Shown: positions 9,422 through 18,602, counted from the first letter of the stretch. The stretch is 64,000 nucleotides of DNA from Actinomycetes bacterium (GCA_009787085.1 WRGR01000046.1:75147-139146); one strand, 5' to 3'. Made by a program: numbers and translations. The notes: a model not told the origin generated them from the sequence alone.

Positions 9422-10732
9422 CAGGGAATCATCGGTTAAGGCAGTGACTACTTGGTCAAGCGCTACTCGGCGCTCAACGCGGCTGACCATCTGCCGCAGG
9501 GTGGCCTGACCGCAAGCCAGCTCATCGGGGCCGAGCACCAACACCCATGCCGCCCCGCTCTTATCCGCCGCTTTGAACTGGGATTTCAGTGAGCGTGCCT
9601 GATGGTCAAGCTCCACGGCCAAACCGGCAGCCCGCAGACGGCTGGCCAAAGTGAAGGCCGCCTGACGGCATTCAGCATCCACCGCCGCAATATAGGCCAA
9701 CGGCACTGGCAGTGCCGAGGTGGCCACTGCGGCGGCCTCAAGAGCTAAAGCAACGCGCTCAAAGCCGATGGCGAAGCCCAAGCCAGGCACGGATGCGGCA
9801 CCAAACTCCGCCAGCAGCTTGTCATAGCGGCCGCCGCCGCCGATGGCGTTTTGGCTGCCAAGGCCATCGAGCACCTGCACCTCGAACACCGTGCGGGTGT
9901 AGTAGTCCAAGCCCCGCACCAAGCGAGGATCCTCCTGATAAGCACAGCCCAGCTCGTCTAGCAGCAACTTCACCTGCTGGTAGTGCTCGGCACACTGCGG
10001 ACAGAGGCAGTCGGTAATGCGCGGTGCGGCGGCCAAGACGGCCTGGCAGTCGGGATTCTTACAGTCAAAAGCACGCAAAGGGTTGGTGTTAGCACGGCGC
10101 ACACAGTCCGGGCAAAGCCCATCGGCGTGTGCCTCGATGAACTCGCGCACCTGCTGGCGGTAGGCCGGACGGCACTGATCGTCGCCCATCGAGTTCAACA
10201 GCAGCCGCATCGCGGCCGCCGGAATACCGAACTCCTGAAACACAGCCATCAGCATGGTGATCAGCTCGGCGTCGGAGGTGGGCTCCGAGGCCCCCAAGCA
10301 TTCCACGCCGATCTGGTGGAACTCCCGCAAACGCCCCTTCTGTGGCCGCTCATGGCGAAACATCGAGCCAGCGTAGCAAAGTTTAATCGCACTGGACCCC
10401 GGAGCCACCAAGCTGTGCTGGACAACCGCGCGCGCTACGCCAGCGGTCTGCTCCGGACGCAAGGCCAGGTTGTCTTTCGGTTTCAGCTGCAAACCGGCCG
10501 TTAAGTCCTCTATTTTTTGGGAGGAGAAGACCATGAACATCTCCTTGCCCACCACGTCGGTGTCCACGCCAATGCCCCGGGCGAAAACATCCAGATGCTC
10601 AAAGCTCGGAGTTTCAATAGGCAGATAGCCGTAAAGTGTGAAAACCTGTTCGGCCTGTCGCTGCAAAAGCCGCCAGAGGCTGGCTTGCTCGGGCAATAGG
10701 TCGCTGGTGCCTGTTGGTGCCTGGTATGTCAT
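9401..10732 (-). CDS. hisS: histidyl-tRNA synthetase
   Basis: PTGTSDLLPE, FRHERPQKGRLREFHQ, GLDYYTRTVFEV motifs. Confidence 0.97.
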   Translation of the reverse strand: MTYQAPTGTSDLLPEQASLWRLLQRQAEQVFTLYGYLPIETPSFEHLDVFARGIGVDTDVVGKEMFMVFSSQKIEDLTAGLQLKPKDNLALRPEQTAGVARAVVQHSLVAPGSSAIKLCYAGSMFRHERPQKGRLREFHQIGVECLGASEPTSDAELITMLMAVFQEFGIPAAAMRLLLNSMGDDQCRPAYRQQVREFIEAHADGLCPDCVRRANTNPLRAFDCKNPDCQAVLAAAPRITDCLCPQCAEHYQQVKLLLDELGCAYQEDPRLVRGLDYYTRTVFEVQVLDGLGSQNAIGGGGRYDKLLAEFGAASVPGLGFAIGFERVALALEAAAVATSALPVPLAYIAAVDAECRQAAFTLASRLRAAGLAVELDHQARSLKSQFKAADKSGAAWVLVLGPDELACGQATLRQMVSRVERRVALDQVVTALTDDSLEECRST

Positions 10733-10847
10733 GTCAGCGCAAGCTTCCTTCTTTCTCGGAGGTTGACGGGGCGCTTTAGCACAGTGCTTGGAGATTCATT
10801 GTGGCCAAGATTATGGCCAAGTGCCTTGAAAACACCTTGAACATTGT

Positions 10848-11059
10848 AACGCCTTCGGCGCATTGACGCGCCGAAGGCGTTGAATTCTAACCCCATCCTC
10901 GAACCGGAAGGATGAACCCACCTATCAAAAGGTGGGTACCCGCACCGTGGCTTCCAGCTTCCCCAGCACAATGAGGGATTCCTGTCCGACACGGCATCTT
11001 GGGCTCCCTATTCACGCCTGTCGGTCCATCTATAAGGCCGGTTACGAGAATGAGGCTGT
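10848..11059 (-). ncRNA. candidate structured ncRNA, possibly 6S RNA (ssrS-like), upstream of hisS
   Basis: Promoter TTGCCA-16 bp-TATACT (11093..11066, minus); 17-bp bulged closing stem (10891-10907 with 11038-11055); internal hairpin ACCCACCTTTTGATAGGTGGGT; 14-bp terminator-like hairpin 10848-10881; no ORF. Confidence 0.5.
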
Positions 11060-11138
11060 AGTAAAAGTATAGCGTGATCGGCGCAAATGGCAAGTAACAG
11101 ATTCGCCCTGCCAACGACGCAAGGGATTGCGTAATTTG

Positions 11139-11153
11139 TACGCTAATAGCGTA
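11139..11153. promoter_or_regulatory. perfect palindrome TACGCTA-A-TAGCGTA, candidate XRE operator
   Basis: 7-1-7 inverted repeat upstream of the XRE gene, next to a TATTATG -10-like sequence. Confidence 0.4.
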
Positions 11154-11260
11154 TTATGTTTGACTCCTGCGCCAATATAGGACAGGCTGCCAATAGCCTT
11201 AATGCACCGAAGTCAGCTCTTGGCTTTTGACAGATCACGACTTAAAAGGGAGGTTTTGCA

Positions 11261-11572
11261 ATGAAAACAGACACCGAGTTGGAGCCGATAAACAGGACAT
11301 TGAAGATGCTTCGCATAACTGAGGATATGAGCATCCGCGAACTGGCTAGGCAGGTGGGGCTGTCGCCGAGCTACATCAGTGATATCGAGACGGGCAGGAG
11401 AAAGCCTACGCTCAGTGTGCTTGAGAAGTACGGTTGGCATTTTGGTGTCAGCTCAGCCGATCTTTTGTACCTTCAGGAGGGCAACCAGCATGCCTCCAAC
11501 ACTGAACTGTTGTTCAAGGTTCTGAAAAAGAAAATGGAGTCCATCCGGCTAGCTGAAACAACGAAATCTTAG
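11261..11572 (+). CDS. XRE-family HTH transcriptional regulator
   Basis: MSIRELARQVGLSPSYISDIETGRRKPTLSVLEK HTH. Confidence 0.85.
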   Translation: MKTDTELEPINRTLKMLRITEDMSIRELARQVGLSPSYISDIETGRRKPTLSVLEKYGWHFGVSSADLLYLQEGNQHASNTELLFKVLKKKMESIRLAETTKS

Positions 11573-11725
11573 AGAAGTGCTGGATTAATGTTATCACGCC
11601 AGAGTTTCTACTACTAGTTGGCCCAATTGCAGCCCCTCACACTTGCATATATCGGAGTCCAAGGCATTGGCTAAAGGCTCGGAGGTTTTGACAGCATTGT
11701 TGTGCCTGTCCGCTGTCCATTGCTC

Positions 11726-14700
11726 CTACTCCACGGCCTTCAGCGACTCCACCATGTCGATGCGGGTCAGCGAGCGGTACATCAACAAGTTAACTACCGC
11801 TGAGAAGAGGAAGGTCAAAGCCACGGCAATAACAAAACTCGGCCAGAGCAAATCACGGCTGAACATAAAGACATCGATCTCCATGCTGGTGATAATGTAG
11901 CGCTCCAAAAGCACCCCTAAGCCGATACCCAGCAGCGCCCCGGCCACGGTGATGACGATGTTCTCCCGATAAATATAAGCTGCCAGCTCGCGGTCGAAGA
12001 AGCCCAGCACCTCAATGGAGGCCAGCTCACGCCGCCGTTCCTCGATATTAATGGTAGTCAGCGAGAAGAGCACCACGAAAATCAAAGCAGCCGCCGAGAG
12101 AATCAAGATCAGCACCACAAAGGTCAAAACATCAAGCTGGTCACGAAGGTTGTCAGCAGTGTCTGCCGAATAGGTGACGGCACTGACATCCTCAGCGACC
12201 GTCAAACTCTGAGGCAGCTCGGTGGCTGGCGGGCTGAACCGCGCCAGTAGGCGGTTCGGCTCCACCGCTTCGCCAAAACCCGCTTGATAGACTGCCGGGG
12301 TCATGTAGACATAATGCAAGACATAGTTCTCGACAATCCCAGTGACAGTGAATTCGGCCTGCTTGTTCTCCAGAGTACGCAGGGTGATTCTATCCCCTTC
12401 GCCAGCCCCGAACTGCCTGGCAATCTGTTCAGTCAGGATAACTCCCGAATCACTCAGCGCAAAGCTGCGGGGAGTGGCCAGTCCGGTTTTGCGTTCGCTC
12501 AGGGTGACAAAATCCCCAAGCTTAGCGGGGTCGAAGCTCACCACCAAGACGACATCCTTAGTCAGCTCGGGGCTGGTCATCCGCACTGCTTCCTGAAAGA
12601 TCTCGATGTTCTCGCTGACCGCACCACTGGCCTCGACCTTCTGCACAAACTGCGTCAGACTCTCATTTTTCGCCAGCTTGAAATCGATAGCCACATCGTA
12701 TTTCAGCATCTCGCCATTTTGCTTGTCGGGTACCGTCATCAAGGCATCGTGAAGGCCAAAGCCGGTGAAGGTCAGCGCCGTACAGCCAGCCACTCCGAAA
12801 ACCGTCATCAACAGACGTTTCTTGTAGCGGAAGAGATTGCGGGCGGTTATCTTTTGCAAAAAGGTGAAGCGCTTCCAAAGCGGTGTGAACCACTCCAAGA
12901 AGATGCGCTTGCCGACCTTCGGGGCCGCTGGCCGCATAGCCTCCGCCGGAGCCTCCCGCACCGCGCTGCGCACCACTATCATAGCTGGCACGATAGCGGC
13001 AACAACAGCAACACCGCAAGAGGCCGCAGCATAGGTGACGGAGAACGGCCGCGAAGTCTGTGGGATGCTGAAGAGGGTGTTAAAGGCATTGAAGACTGAC
13101 GGCGGAATGATGTTGTAGCCCAATACCAAGCCGCCCAGCGCACCGACCAAAGTGGCGACTAAGGCATAGAGCAAATAGCGCAGGGCTATTGCCCCTGACC
13201 GGTAGCCAAGGGCCTTGAAAATACCGATCTGGGAGCGCTCGGAGTCCACTAAGCGGGTGATGGCGGTCATTGAGACCAAGGCGGCGATGAGGAAGAAGAT
13301 AACGGGAATGACATAGGCCAAAGAGTCGATCTGGGCACTTTCGGTTTTAAAGCTGCGAAAGCCGGCGTTGTCGTCGATGCTCATCACATACCAAATCGGC
13401 TGCTCCAGTTTATCTAGATCAGCTTGGCCATCATCGATCTTTTTTTGGGCAGCGGCCAAGTCGGCTAAAGCGGTCTTCTTCTCGCTTTTGTAGTCGGCCA
13501 AGCCCTGAAGGTAGTCCTGCTTGCCGCTGTTCAGCTTTTTCAGGGCGCTATTATAGGCGGCAAGTCCGTTGTTGTACTTGACCATCCCAGCCTTATAGCT
13601 CTTCTCGCCATCCAGCAGCTGTTGATGGCTGGTCTTATAGAGCGCCTCGCCGCGCACCAGCTGATTGTGGGCATTGCGGTAGGCTGTCAGGCCACTCTGA
13701 TACTTCTTGGTAGCGTTGTTGTAGGCCGTCAAGTTTGTTTGGTACTCTTTCAGCCCTTGTTGATAAGCAGTTTCTGCACCCTTTAACTGCTGGCTTTGCA
13801 GGGCGTAAGCATCATCGCTGATCAGGCCGGCGGCCTTGGCCTGTTCCAGTTGTTTGCGCCCCGTAGAAATAGAGATTGCCGTAGCATCAAGAGTCTTTTT
13901 GGCCGCAGTCAGCTTGCTATGCGCCGTTTTCAAGCTTTTCTGGGTGCTTTGCAGCGTCTTGTTAGAACTGTCAAGTTTCTTGCGGGCATCGTCTAAGGTC
14001 TTACGGCTGCTTTTCAGCTTCTGCCAGCCCTTATCTAGCTGGTCTCGGGATTTCCGCAGCTCATTTTGCGCCCGGGTCAACTCAGCCCGGCTGTCGCTGA
14101 GCTTCTTCAAGCCTTGGCTCAGATCGCTATAGGCATCGTCCAGCTTAGCAGCACCGTCATCCAGCTTTTTATAGCCTTTTGTCACTTTCTTGCGGGAATC
14201 GTCCAATTTTCCCTTTGCCTCGTCATAGACGGCCTGATAGCGCAAAGGTGAGCGGATCGCACCCGCAGCCTCCAAACGGCTGATTCCTGCATCAACCGCC
14301 TGCTCGTAGGCACTAGAAAAGCGGGAGCCTGCCATCAGTGCCTCTGTGCAGCGCAGATAGACAACAGTACGCAGGTCCAAGGCAAAATCAGCCTCGGAAA
14401 TGAAGAAGAAATAGGAGTTATGGCCGCTGCCGATCTCCGATGCACCGCGATCTTCGGCCATGAACAACGGTGCGTCGGCCACACCCACGATGGTGAAGTT
14501 GGAGCGGTCGATAGTTTCGGAGAGCTTGTCTGCGGTACCGCTCTCAAAGCGCACCTCGTCGCCAATGCCCAAGCCGCAACGTTCCACAAACAACGGCTCT
14601 ACCAGTATTTCGCCAGGGCTTGTCGGCAAACGGCCATCGCTCAACCTCGGCACATTCATCCCAGCACTGCCCCGCGGGTCAAGCGAGAGAACCTGCGAAC

Positions 14701-15073
14701 TCAGGCCGTTATCCTCAACATCAACCAGCAAATTGGCGTTGTAGCCGGCGTATGAGTCTGTCAAACCTTCGCTAGCAACAATCGCCGCAATGTCGTCATC
14801 ATCGAAACCGAGAGTTGAAACGATGCTGATATCCATGGTGTTGCTGGAGTTCAGGTAGTCATCAGCGTTGGCCTGCATGTAGGGGCCTGTAATGCGCAGA
14901 CCATAAAAGAAGCTGACCCCCAATAGCGTGATCAGCAGGATGGAGATGAAACGTGGCATGGTGCCCCGAATCAGGCGCAGACCACTGCGAGCAAAAGGAT
15001 GACGGGAGGGACGCGGCGCACACGGCAGACGCGCAGAACGCACTGAGCGCGGAGCACGGGAGACGCGACTCAA
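11726..15073 (-). CDS. FtsX-like ABC transporter permease with large extracellular coiled-coil insertion
   Basis: 1115 aa; FtsX-type membrane modules, central Lys/Asp/Leu-rich coiled coil (KLDDAYSDLSQGLKKLSDSRAELTRAQ...). Confidence 0.85.
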   Translation of the reverse strand: MSRVSRAPRSVRSARLPCAPRPSRHPFARSGLRLIRGTMPRFISILLITLLGVSFFYGLRITGPYMQANADDYLNSSNTMDISIVSTLGFDDDDIAAIVASEGLTDSYAGYNANLLVDVEDNGLSSQVLSLDPRGSAGMNVPRLSDGRLPTSPGEILVEPLFVERCGLGIGDEVRFESGTADKLSETIDRSNFTIVGVADAPLFMAEDRGASEIGSGHNSYFFFISEADFALDLRTVVYLRCTEALMAGSRFSSAYEQAVDAGISRLEAAGAIRSPLRYQAVYDEAKGKLDDSRKKVTKGYKKLDDGAAKLDDAYSDLSQGLKKLSDSRAELTRAQNELRKSRDQLDKGWQKLKSSRKTLDDARKKLDSSNKTLQSTQKSLKTAHSKLTAAKKTLDATAISISTGRKQLEQAKAAGLISDDAYALQSQQLKGAETAYQQGLKEYQTNLTAYNNATKKYQSGLTAYRNAHNQLVRGEALYKTSHQQLLDGEKSYKAGMVKYNNGLAAYNSALKKLNSGKQDYLQGLADYKSEKKTALADLAAAQKKIDDGQADLDKLEQPIWYVMSIDDNAGFRSFKTESAQIDSLAYVIPVIFFLIAALVSMTAITRLVDSERSQIGIFKALGYRSGAIALRYLLYALVATLVGALGGLVLGYNIIPPSVFNAFNTLFSIPQTSRPFSVTYAAASCGVAVVAAIVPAMIVVRSAVREAPAEAMRPAAPKVGKRIFLEWFTPLWKRFTFLQKITARNLFRYKKRLLMTVFGVAGCTALTFTGFGLHDALMTVPDKQNGEMLKYDVAIDFKLAKNESLTQFVQKVEASGAVSENIEIFQEAVRMTSPELTKDVVLVVSFDPAKLGDFVTLSERKTGLATPRSFALSDSGVILTEQIARQFGAGEGDRITLRTLENKQAEFTVTGIVENYVLHYVYMTPAVYQAGFGEAVEPNRLLARFSPPATELPQSLTVAEDVSAVTYSADTADNLRDQLDVLTFVVLILILSAAALIFVVLFSLTTINIEERRRELASIEVLGFFDRELAAYIYRENIVITVAGALLGIGLGVLLERYIITSMEIDVFMFSRDLLWPSFVIAVALTFLFSAVVNLLMYRSLTRIDMVESLKAVE

Positions 15074-15319
15074 TGCCTGCCCCTAGCAGCCACCGCAGTG
15101 ATCGGCATTCCTTTACCCACTATGTTGATAACTGACAACAATATCCAGCTTGCCTTTCTCCACCAAAAACCCCTTCATCGGTTTATTGTATCGCTTCATT
15201 GGTTACAGATGGTAAACGCGGTGTGTTCGCCGATTGTACACTCTTGGCCGCCGCCGTCTTCTGGGCCGCCCTTCTTCTATGATAGTGGCATATGGACGCA
15301 GTGACGGATTCAAACAAGG

Positions 15320-16354
15320 GTGGTAGCCATGGATGAGAACAAAAACCAATCGCTGGACACAAACGAGATGGCCGACGGTGAACACTCGACCGCTGCAACA
15401 GCCAATGGACTGACGGCAAACGCAGGTGCAGCCGACAGCGGCAGTGATCCGGCCGACGACGCTGCTGCTGCAGGCGAGGCGGCGGCGGCCGGGCCGGATG
15501 TTGCTGCTGCTGCAGGCGAGGCGGCAGCGGCCGGGCCGGATGTTGCTGCTGCAGACGGGGTGGCCGCTGAGCTGGAAGCAGGGCAAATGGCGGTGATCCA
15601 CTTCCCCGATTTGGATGTTCCTGTCCATCGCGGCCTGACACCCGAAACTTACTTGGTGCTACAGCCGCCCGAGGGACTGCCTTACGTAGTGGTACCCCAG
15701 GGCATGGCCATCGAGCAAGCAGTAGCTTTTGTCCAGCAACGGCTGGGCGTGCTGCTCGAACTGCAGACCGACATGATCAAGCATTTTCGGAAGACTAAGT
15801 CTTTGAAATGCCGCTTTCGAACCGGTGACGTGGCATACCTGCTCGGCCGCCCCTTCATGCTGCGCTCCAACCCGCTCTCGTCCGCCAAAAAGGCCAAAAA
15901 GGGTACCCGCAGCCGCGCCAACGTCCAAGCCACGATGCGCAGTGAATTCAGCGTCATCGACCTTCATGTTCCCCAATCTGGCAGCTACGACCAAGGACGG
16001 ATAGCCTTCATGAGCTTCGCGGGGAATGTCTTCTCGCGTAACATCCAGGGATTGATTGAGCAGTGCATGGCTCGAGTCTTCCCGGAAATTACACCGCCGA
16101 ACCATGTTAAATGCCGACCGATGCACGACGACTGGGTGCGCTTTGACCAAGAGCGCAACATGGTCTGGTTCTCTGAGAAATTGATCCCTTACCCGGTAAA
16201 CGCCATTGTCTACGCCTACTTGGTCGAAGCCATCAAGCGCTTTGCGCCCGCAGTTGATGGCCAAAAACGGCAGGAGCTTCTGGAGGCAGGCGTACCGGAC
16301 TGGCAGGAGATGCGCACCTTGCTGGCTGACCCGCACAATCGTTATGCCCTATAG
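15320..16354 (+). CDS. YgjP/DUF45-like metallopeptidase-fold protein lacking HExxH; Ala-rich N-terminal repeat
   Basis: VVPQGMAIEQAVAFVQQRLG, FRTGDVAYLLGRPFMLR and C-terminal NMVWFSEKLIPYPVNAIVYAYLVEAIK...VPDWQEMRTLL align by eye to the YgjP pattern with HELCH replaced by AYLVE. Confidence 0.5.
   Translation: MVAMDENKNQSLDTNEMADGEHSTAATANGLTANAGAADSGSDPADDAAAAGEAAAAGPDVAAAAGEAAAAGPDVAAADGVAAELEAGQMAVIHFPDLDVPVHRGLTPETYLVLQPPEGLPYVVVPQGMAIEQAVAFVQQRLGVLLELQTDMIKHFRKTKSLKCRFRTGDVAYLLGRPFMLRSNPLSSAKKAKKGTRSRANVQATMRSEFSVIDLHVPQSGSYDQGRIAFMSFAGNVFSRNIQGLIEQCMARVFPEITPPNHVKCRPMHDDWVRFDQERNMVWFSEKLIPYPVNAIVYAYLVEAIKRFAPAVDGQKRQELLEAGVPDWQEMRTLLADPHNRYAL
15463..15560 (+). repeat. 42-bp in-frame tandem repeat (AAAAGEAAAAGPDV x2)
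   Basis: GCTGCTGCTGCAGGCGAGGCGGCGGCGGCCGGGCCGGATGTT, two near-identical copies. Confidence 0.85.
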
Positions 16355-16765
16355 GGGATGTTCGGATTTCTTGTATACCAGCAGAAAGCCGGCCAGCAAC
16401 AATGTCAGGCCAGCTAGGTCAAAAGCAACAAAACGAGCAATGCCATCCGCCAACACTGAGTGTCCAGCGGGCAAAGTAGCAAGGATGCTGCCCTCGCCGA
16501 GCAGCCCGATGATCTGTTGAACTAAAACGATTATGTAGAGAACCCGGAACTTTACCGGGTTGATGATGACCAAAGGATAGGTAGCGTTCCACATCAAAAA
16601 GGCAATGCCAATACCCCGGATTGCCACGCTGCCCGGTAGGCCAGAAAGCTCATAGCCGGCTATCAAGGTCGCCGGGGTGATAATAAAGGCCAGCGCACAA
16701 GAGACATTGCCCACAAACACCGCCAGTACAAAAACCCGTGCTAACCAAACCCTAACCTGCCACAT
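16349..16765 (-). CDS. small integral membrane protein, unknown function
   Basis: 138 aa, about four TM segments. Confidence 0.6.
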   Translation of the reverse strand: MWQVRVWLARVFVLAVFVGNVSCALAFIITPATLIAGYELSGLPGSVAIRGIGIAFLMWNATYPLVIINPVKFRVLYIIVLVQQIIGLLGEGSILATLPAGHSVLADGIARFVAFDLAGLTLLLAGFLLVYKKSEHPL

Positions 16766-16854
16766 GTTTTATCCTCCCTGCAAAAAGCGCGGATAGGTAT
16801 TATGAGGTACCTGTAAGCATATCAGTACGGGAAGGGCAGAAGCCGACAACAGCG

Positions 16855-17000
16855 TGGACGGGCGGCGGCCACCTGCGGCTGGCGGCGGCCGTCTGCGGAT
16901 GGCGGCGGCTGGCGGCGGCCACCTGCGGCTGGCGGCGGCTGGCGGCGGCCACCTGCGGCCACCTGCGGCTGGCGGCGGCTGGCGGCGGCCGTATGCGGCC
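16855..17000. repeat. GC-rich imperfect minisatellite (GGCGGCGGCCACCTGCGGCT units)
   Basis: Repeated GGCGGCGGCCACCTGCGGCT/GGCGGCGGCT modules in the divergent intergenic region upstream of vsr. Confidence 0.85.
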
Positions 17001-17101
17001 ATCTTTTTATTGCCAACCCACGGTGCGCCAGCGGCATTTTTTCTCCATTTGTTATTATAGGGGCACGATAACTTTAGGTAAGCGTTAGAAAGTGCCGACT
17101 G

Positions 17102-17539
17102 ATGCTCAGTCCTCCTGCCAAAACAGCTGCAGTTCGAAAGTCGATGCAGGGCAATAAAAGCAAGAACACTAAGCCAGAGCTGGTGGTTCGGAGAATGCTC
17201 AGGGCAGCGGGCTTCCCCGGCTATCGGTTGCAGTGGAAGCATGCGCCCGGCCATCCAGATATCGCCTACCCCGGGCGCAAGGTGGCCATTTTTGTCAACG
17301 GTTGTTTTTGGCATCGTTGCCCAAAGTGCGACCTGCCGCTGCCTAAAACCAACCCCGAATACTGGGAAGAGAAGTTTAGGCGCAACGTCCAGCGCGATAA
17401 GCAAAAAACTGCGGAGCTAGAGCAGCTCGGTTGGCGAGTCTTCGTGATTTGGGAATGCGAGCTGAAATCTACTGACCCGAAGAAGTTCGATTACATTTTC
17501 CTCAATCTGGAAGATGAGCAAAAACGCGATGGCCTATAA
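17102..17539 (+). CDS. vsr: very short patch repair (Vsr) DNA mismatch endonuclease
   Basis: RKSMQGNKSKNTKPELVVRRML, HPDIAYPGRKVAIFVNGCFWHRCPKC motifs. Confidence 0.93.
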   Translation: MLSPPAKTAAVRKSMQGNKSKNTKPELVVRRMLRAAGFPGYRLQWKHAPGHPDIAYPGRKVAIFVNGCFWHRCPKCDLPLPKTNPEYWEEKFRRNVQRDKQKTAELEQLGWRVFVIWECELKSTDPKKFDYIFLNLEDEQKRDGL

Positions 17540-17653
17540 TGAGAAGGCGGCTCTTGACCGCACTTTAACCGGCCCCTTGGCTTGCGACCCCCACGATCCG
17601 GGGAGTTCCCGACCCAAGGGGCTTCCATTTAACAGGAAGCGCAAGGAGTGAGT

Positions 17654-18373
17654 ATGAGAGAAGATCAAGGCATAGAAAATGTGGCCATCCTCGTCGATGG
17701 CGGCTTCTACCGTAAACAGGCAAAGGAGCTGTTCGGGGCAAAGTCACCGGCCGACAGGGCAGAGGAGTTGGTCAAATACTGCAACCGGCATCTTTTGGAG
17801 CACGGTCTTTATAACCGGATGTACCGCATCTTTTACTACGACTGCAGACCATCTGAAAAAAGATTCAAGCATCCCTTGACCGACGAGGAGGTGAACTTGG
17901 CCAAAACCCCGGGGCATCATTGGATGACTGACTTCTTGGAAGCTTTGGCCAGCAAACGCAAGGTAGCCCTGAGGTTCGGAGAGATACTGGAGAGCGAGAT
18001 AGGCTATGTGCTGCGTGCTGACGTTCAAAAACGCCTGTGTCGGGGGGAGCTTGATTTCGCTGAGGTCACTGAGGACGACTTCCGCTTGGACATCAAGCAA
18101 AAAGGCGTCGATACCAGGATCTGCCTAGACATCGCCTCACTGTCCTACCAGCGCCTAGTGACTCAAATAGTCCTGATTGCCGGCGACAGCGACTTCGTGC
18201 CTGCCGCCAAATACGCCCGTCGGGCCGGGATCGACTTCATCTTAGACCCTCTTCGGCTGAATATTAAGAAAAACCTCAACGAGCATGTTGACGGCATCCG
18301 GTGCAAAACCGGCCCTATGGGGCTGAACAGCAAGGACACACTACACGTCGACTCGATGCTGGAACGCAACTGA
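17654..18373 (+). CDS. NYN-domain (PIN-like/LabA-type) protein
   Basis: NVAILVDGGFYRKQ ... IDTRI-type DTRICLDIASL ... VLIAGDSDFVPAAKYARRAGIDFI. Confidence 0.85.
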   Translation: MREDQGIENVAILVDGGFYRKQAKELFGAKSPADRAEELVKYCNRHLLEHGLYNRMYRIFYYDCRPSEKRFKHPLTDEEVNLAKTPGHHWMTDFLEALASKRKVALRFGEILESEIGYVLRADVQKRLCRGELDFAEVTEDDFRLDIKQKGVDTRICLDIASLSYQRLVTQIVLIAGDSDFVPAAKYARRAGIDFILDPLRLNIKKNLNEHVDGIRCKTGPMGLNSKDTLHVDSMLERN

Positions 18374-18375
18374 GA

Positions 18376-18602
18376 AAGGCATCGATTAGTGCCATTACGC
18401 CATCTTGAAAGCAGGACAGCCCAAGGCCGTTCGAGCGAGCGGTGGCCACCACTAACGGCAATGATGCCACTCGCATAGCCAGTCTTGGGGTGGCTCAGCT
18501 TGCAAGATGGCGTGGCATGACTTGCACCATGCCACCGCCCAGTGGCAGCACAAACAGGGCACGAAAAGTCAGTGCCATTTTCACGCCTAAATCAGTGCTT
18601 CC
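18376..18602. mobile_element. MITE-like element (family A, copy 2) abutting nyn stop codon
   Basis: AAGGCATCGATTAGTGCC ... AAATCAGTGCTTCC; internal GCTTGCAAGATGGCGTGGCATGA and GGGCACGAAAAGTCAGTGCCATTTTCACGC shared with other copies. Confidence 0.65.

Noticed and set aside
10733-11060. T-box riboswitch upstream of hisS/aspS
   Set aside because: No T-box consensus (AGGGTGGNACCGCG) or specifier-like stem found; structure fits a free-standing RNA better.
16855-17000. GC-rich repeat block as a CRISPR array
   Set aside because: Units are adjacent and variable with no unique spacers and no cas genes nearby; it is a minisatellite.
16769-17404. 211-aa minus-strand ORF over the vsr region
   Set aside because: Antisense to a well-supported vsr and dominated by translated repeat DNA.
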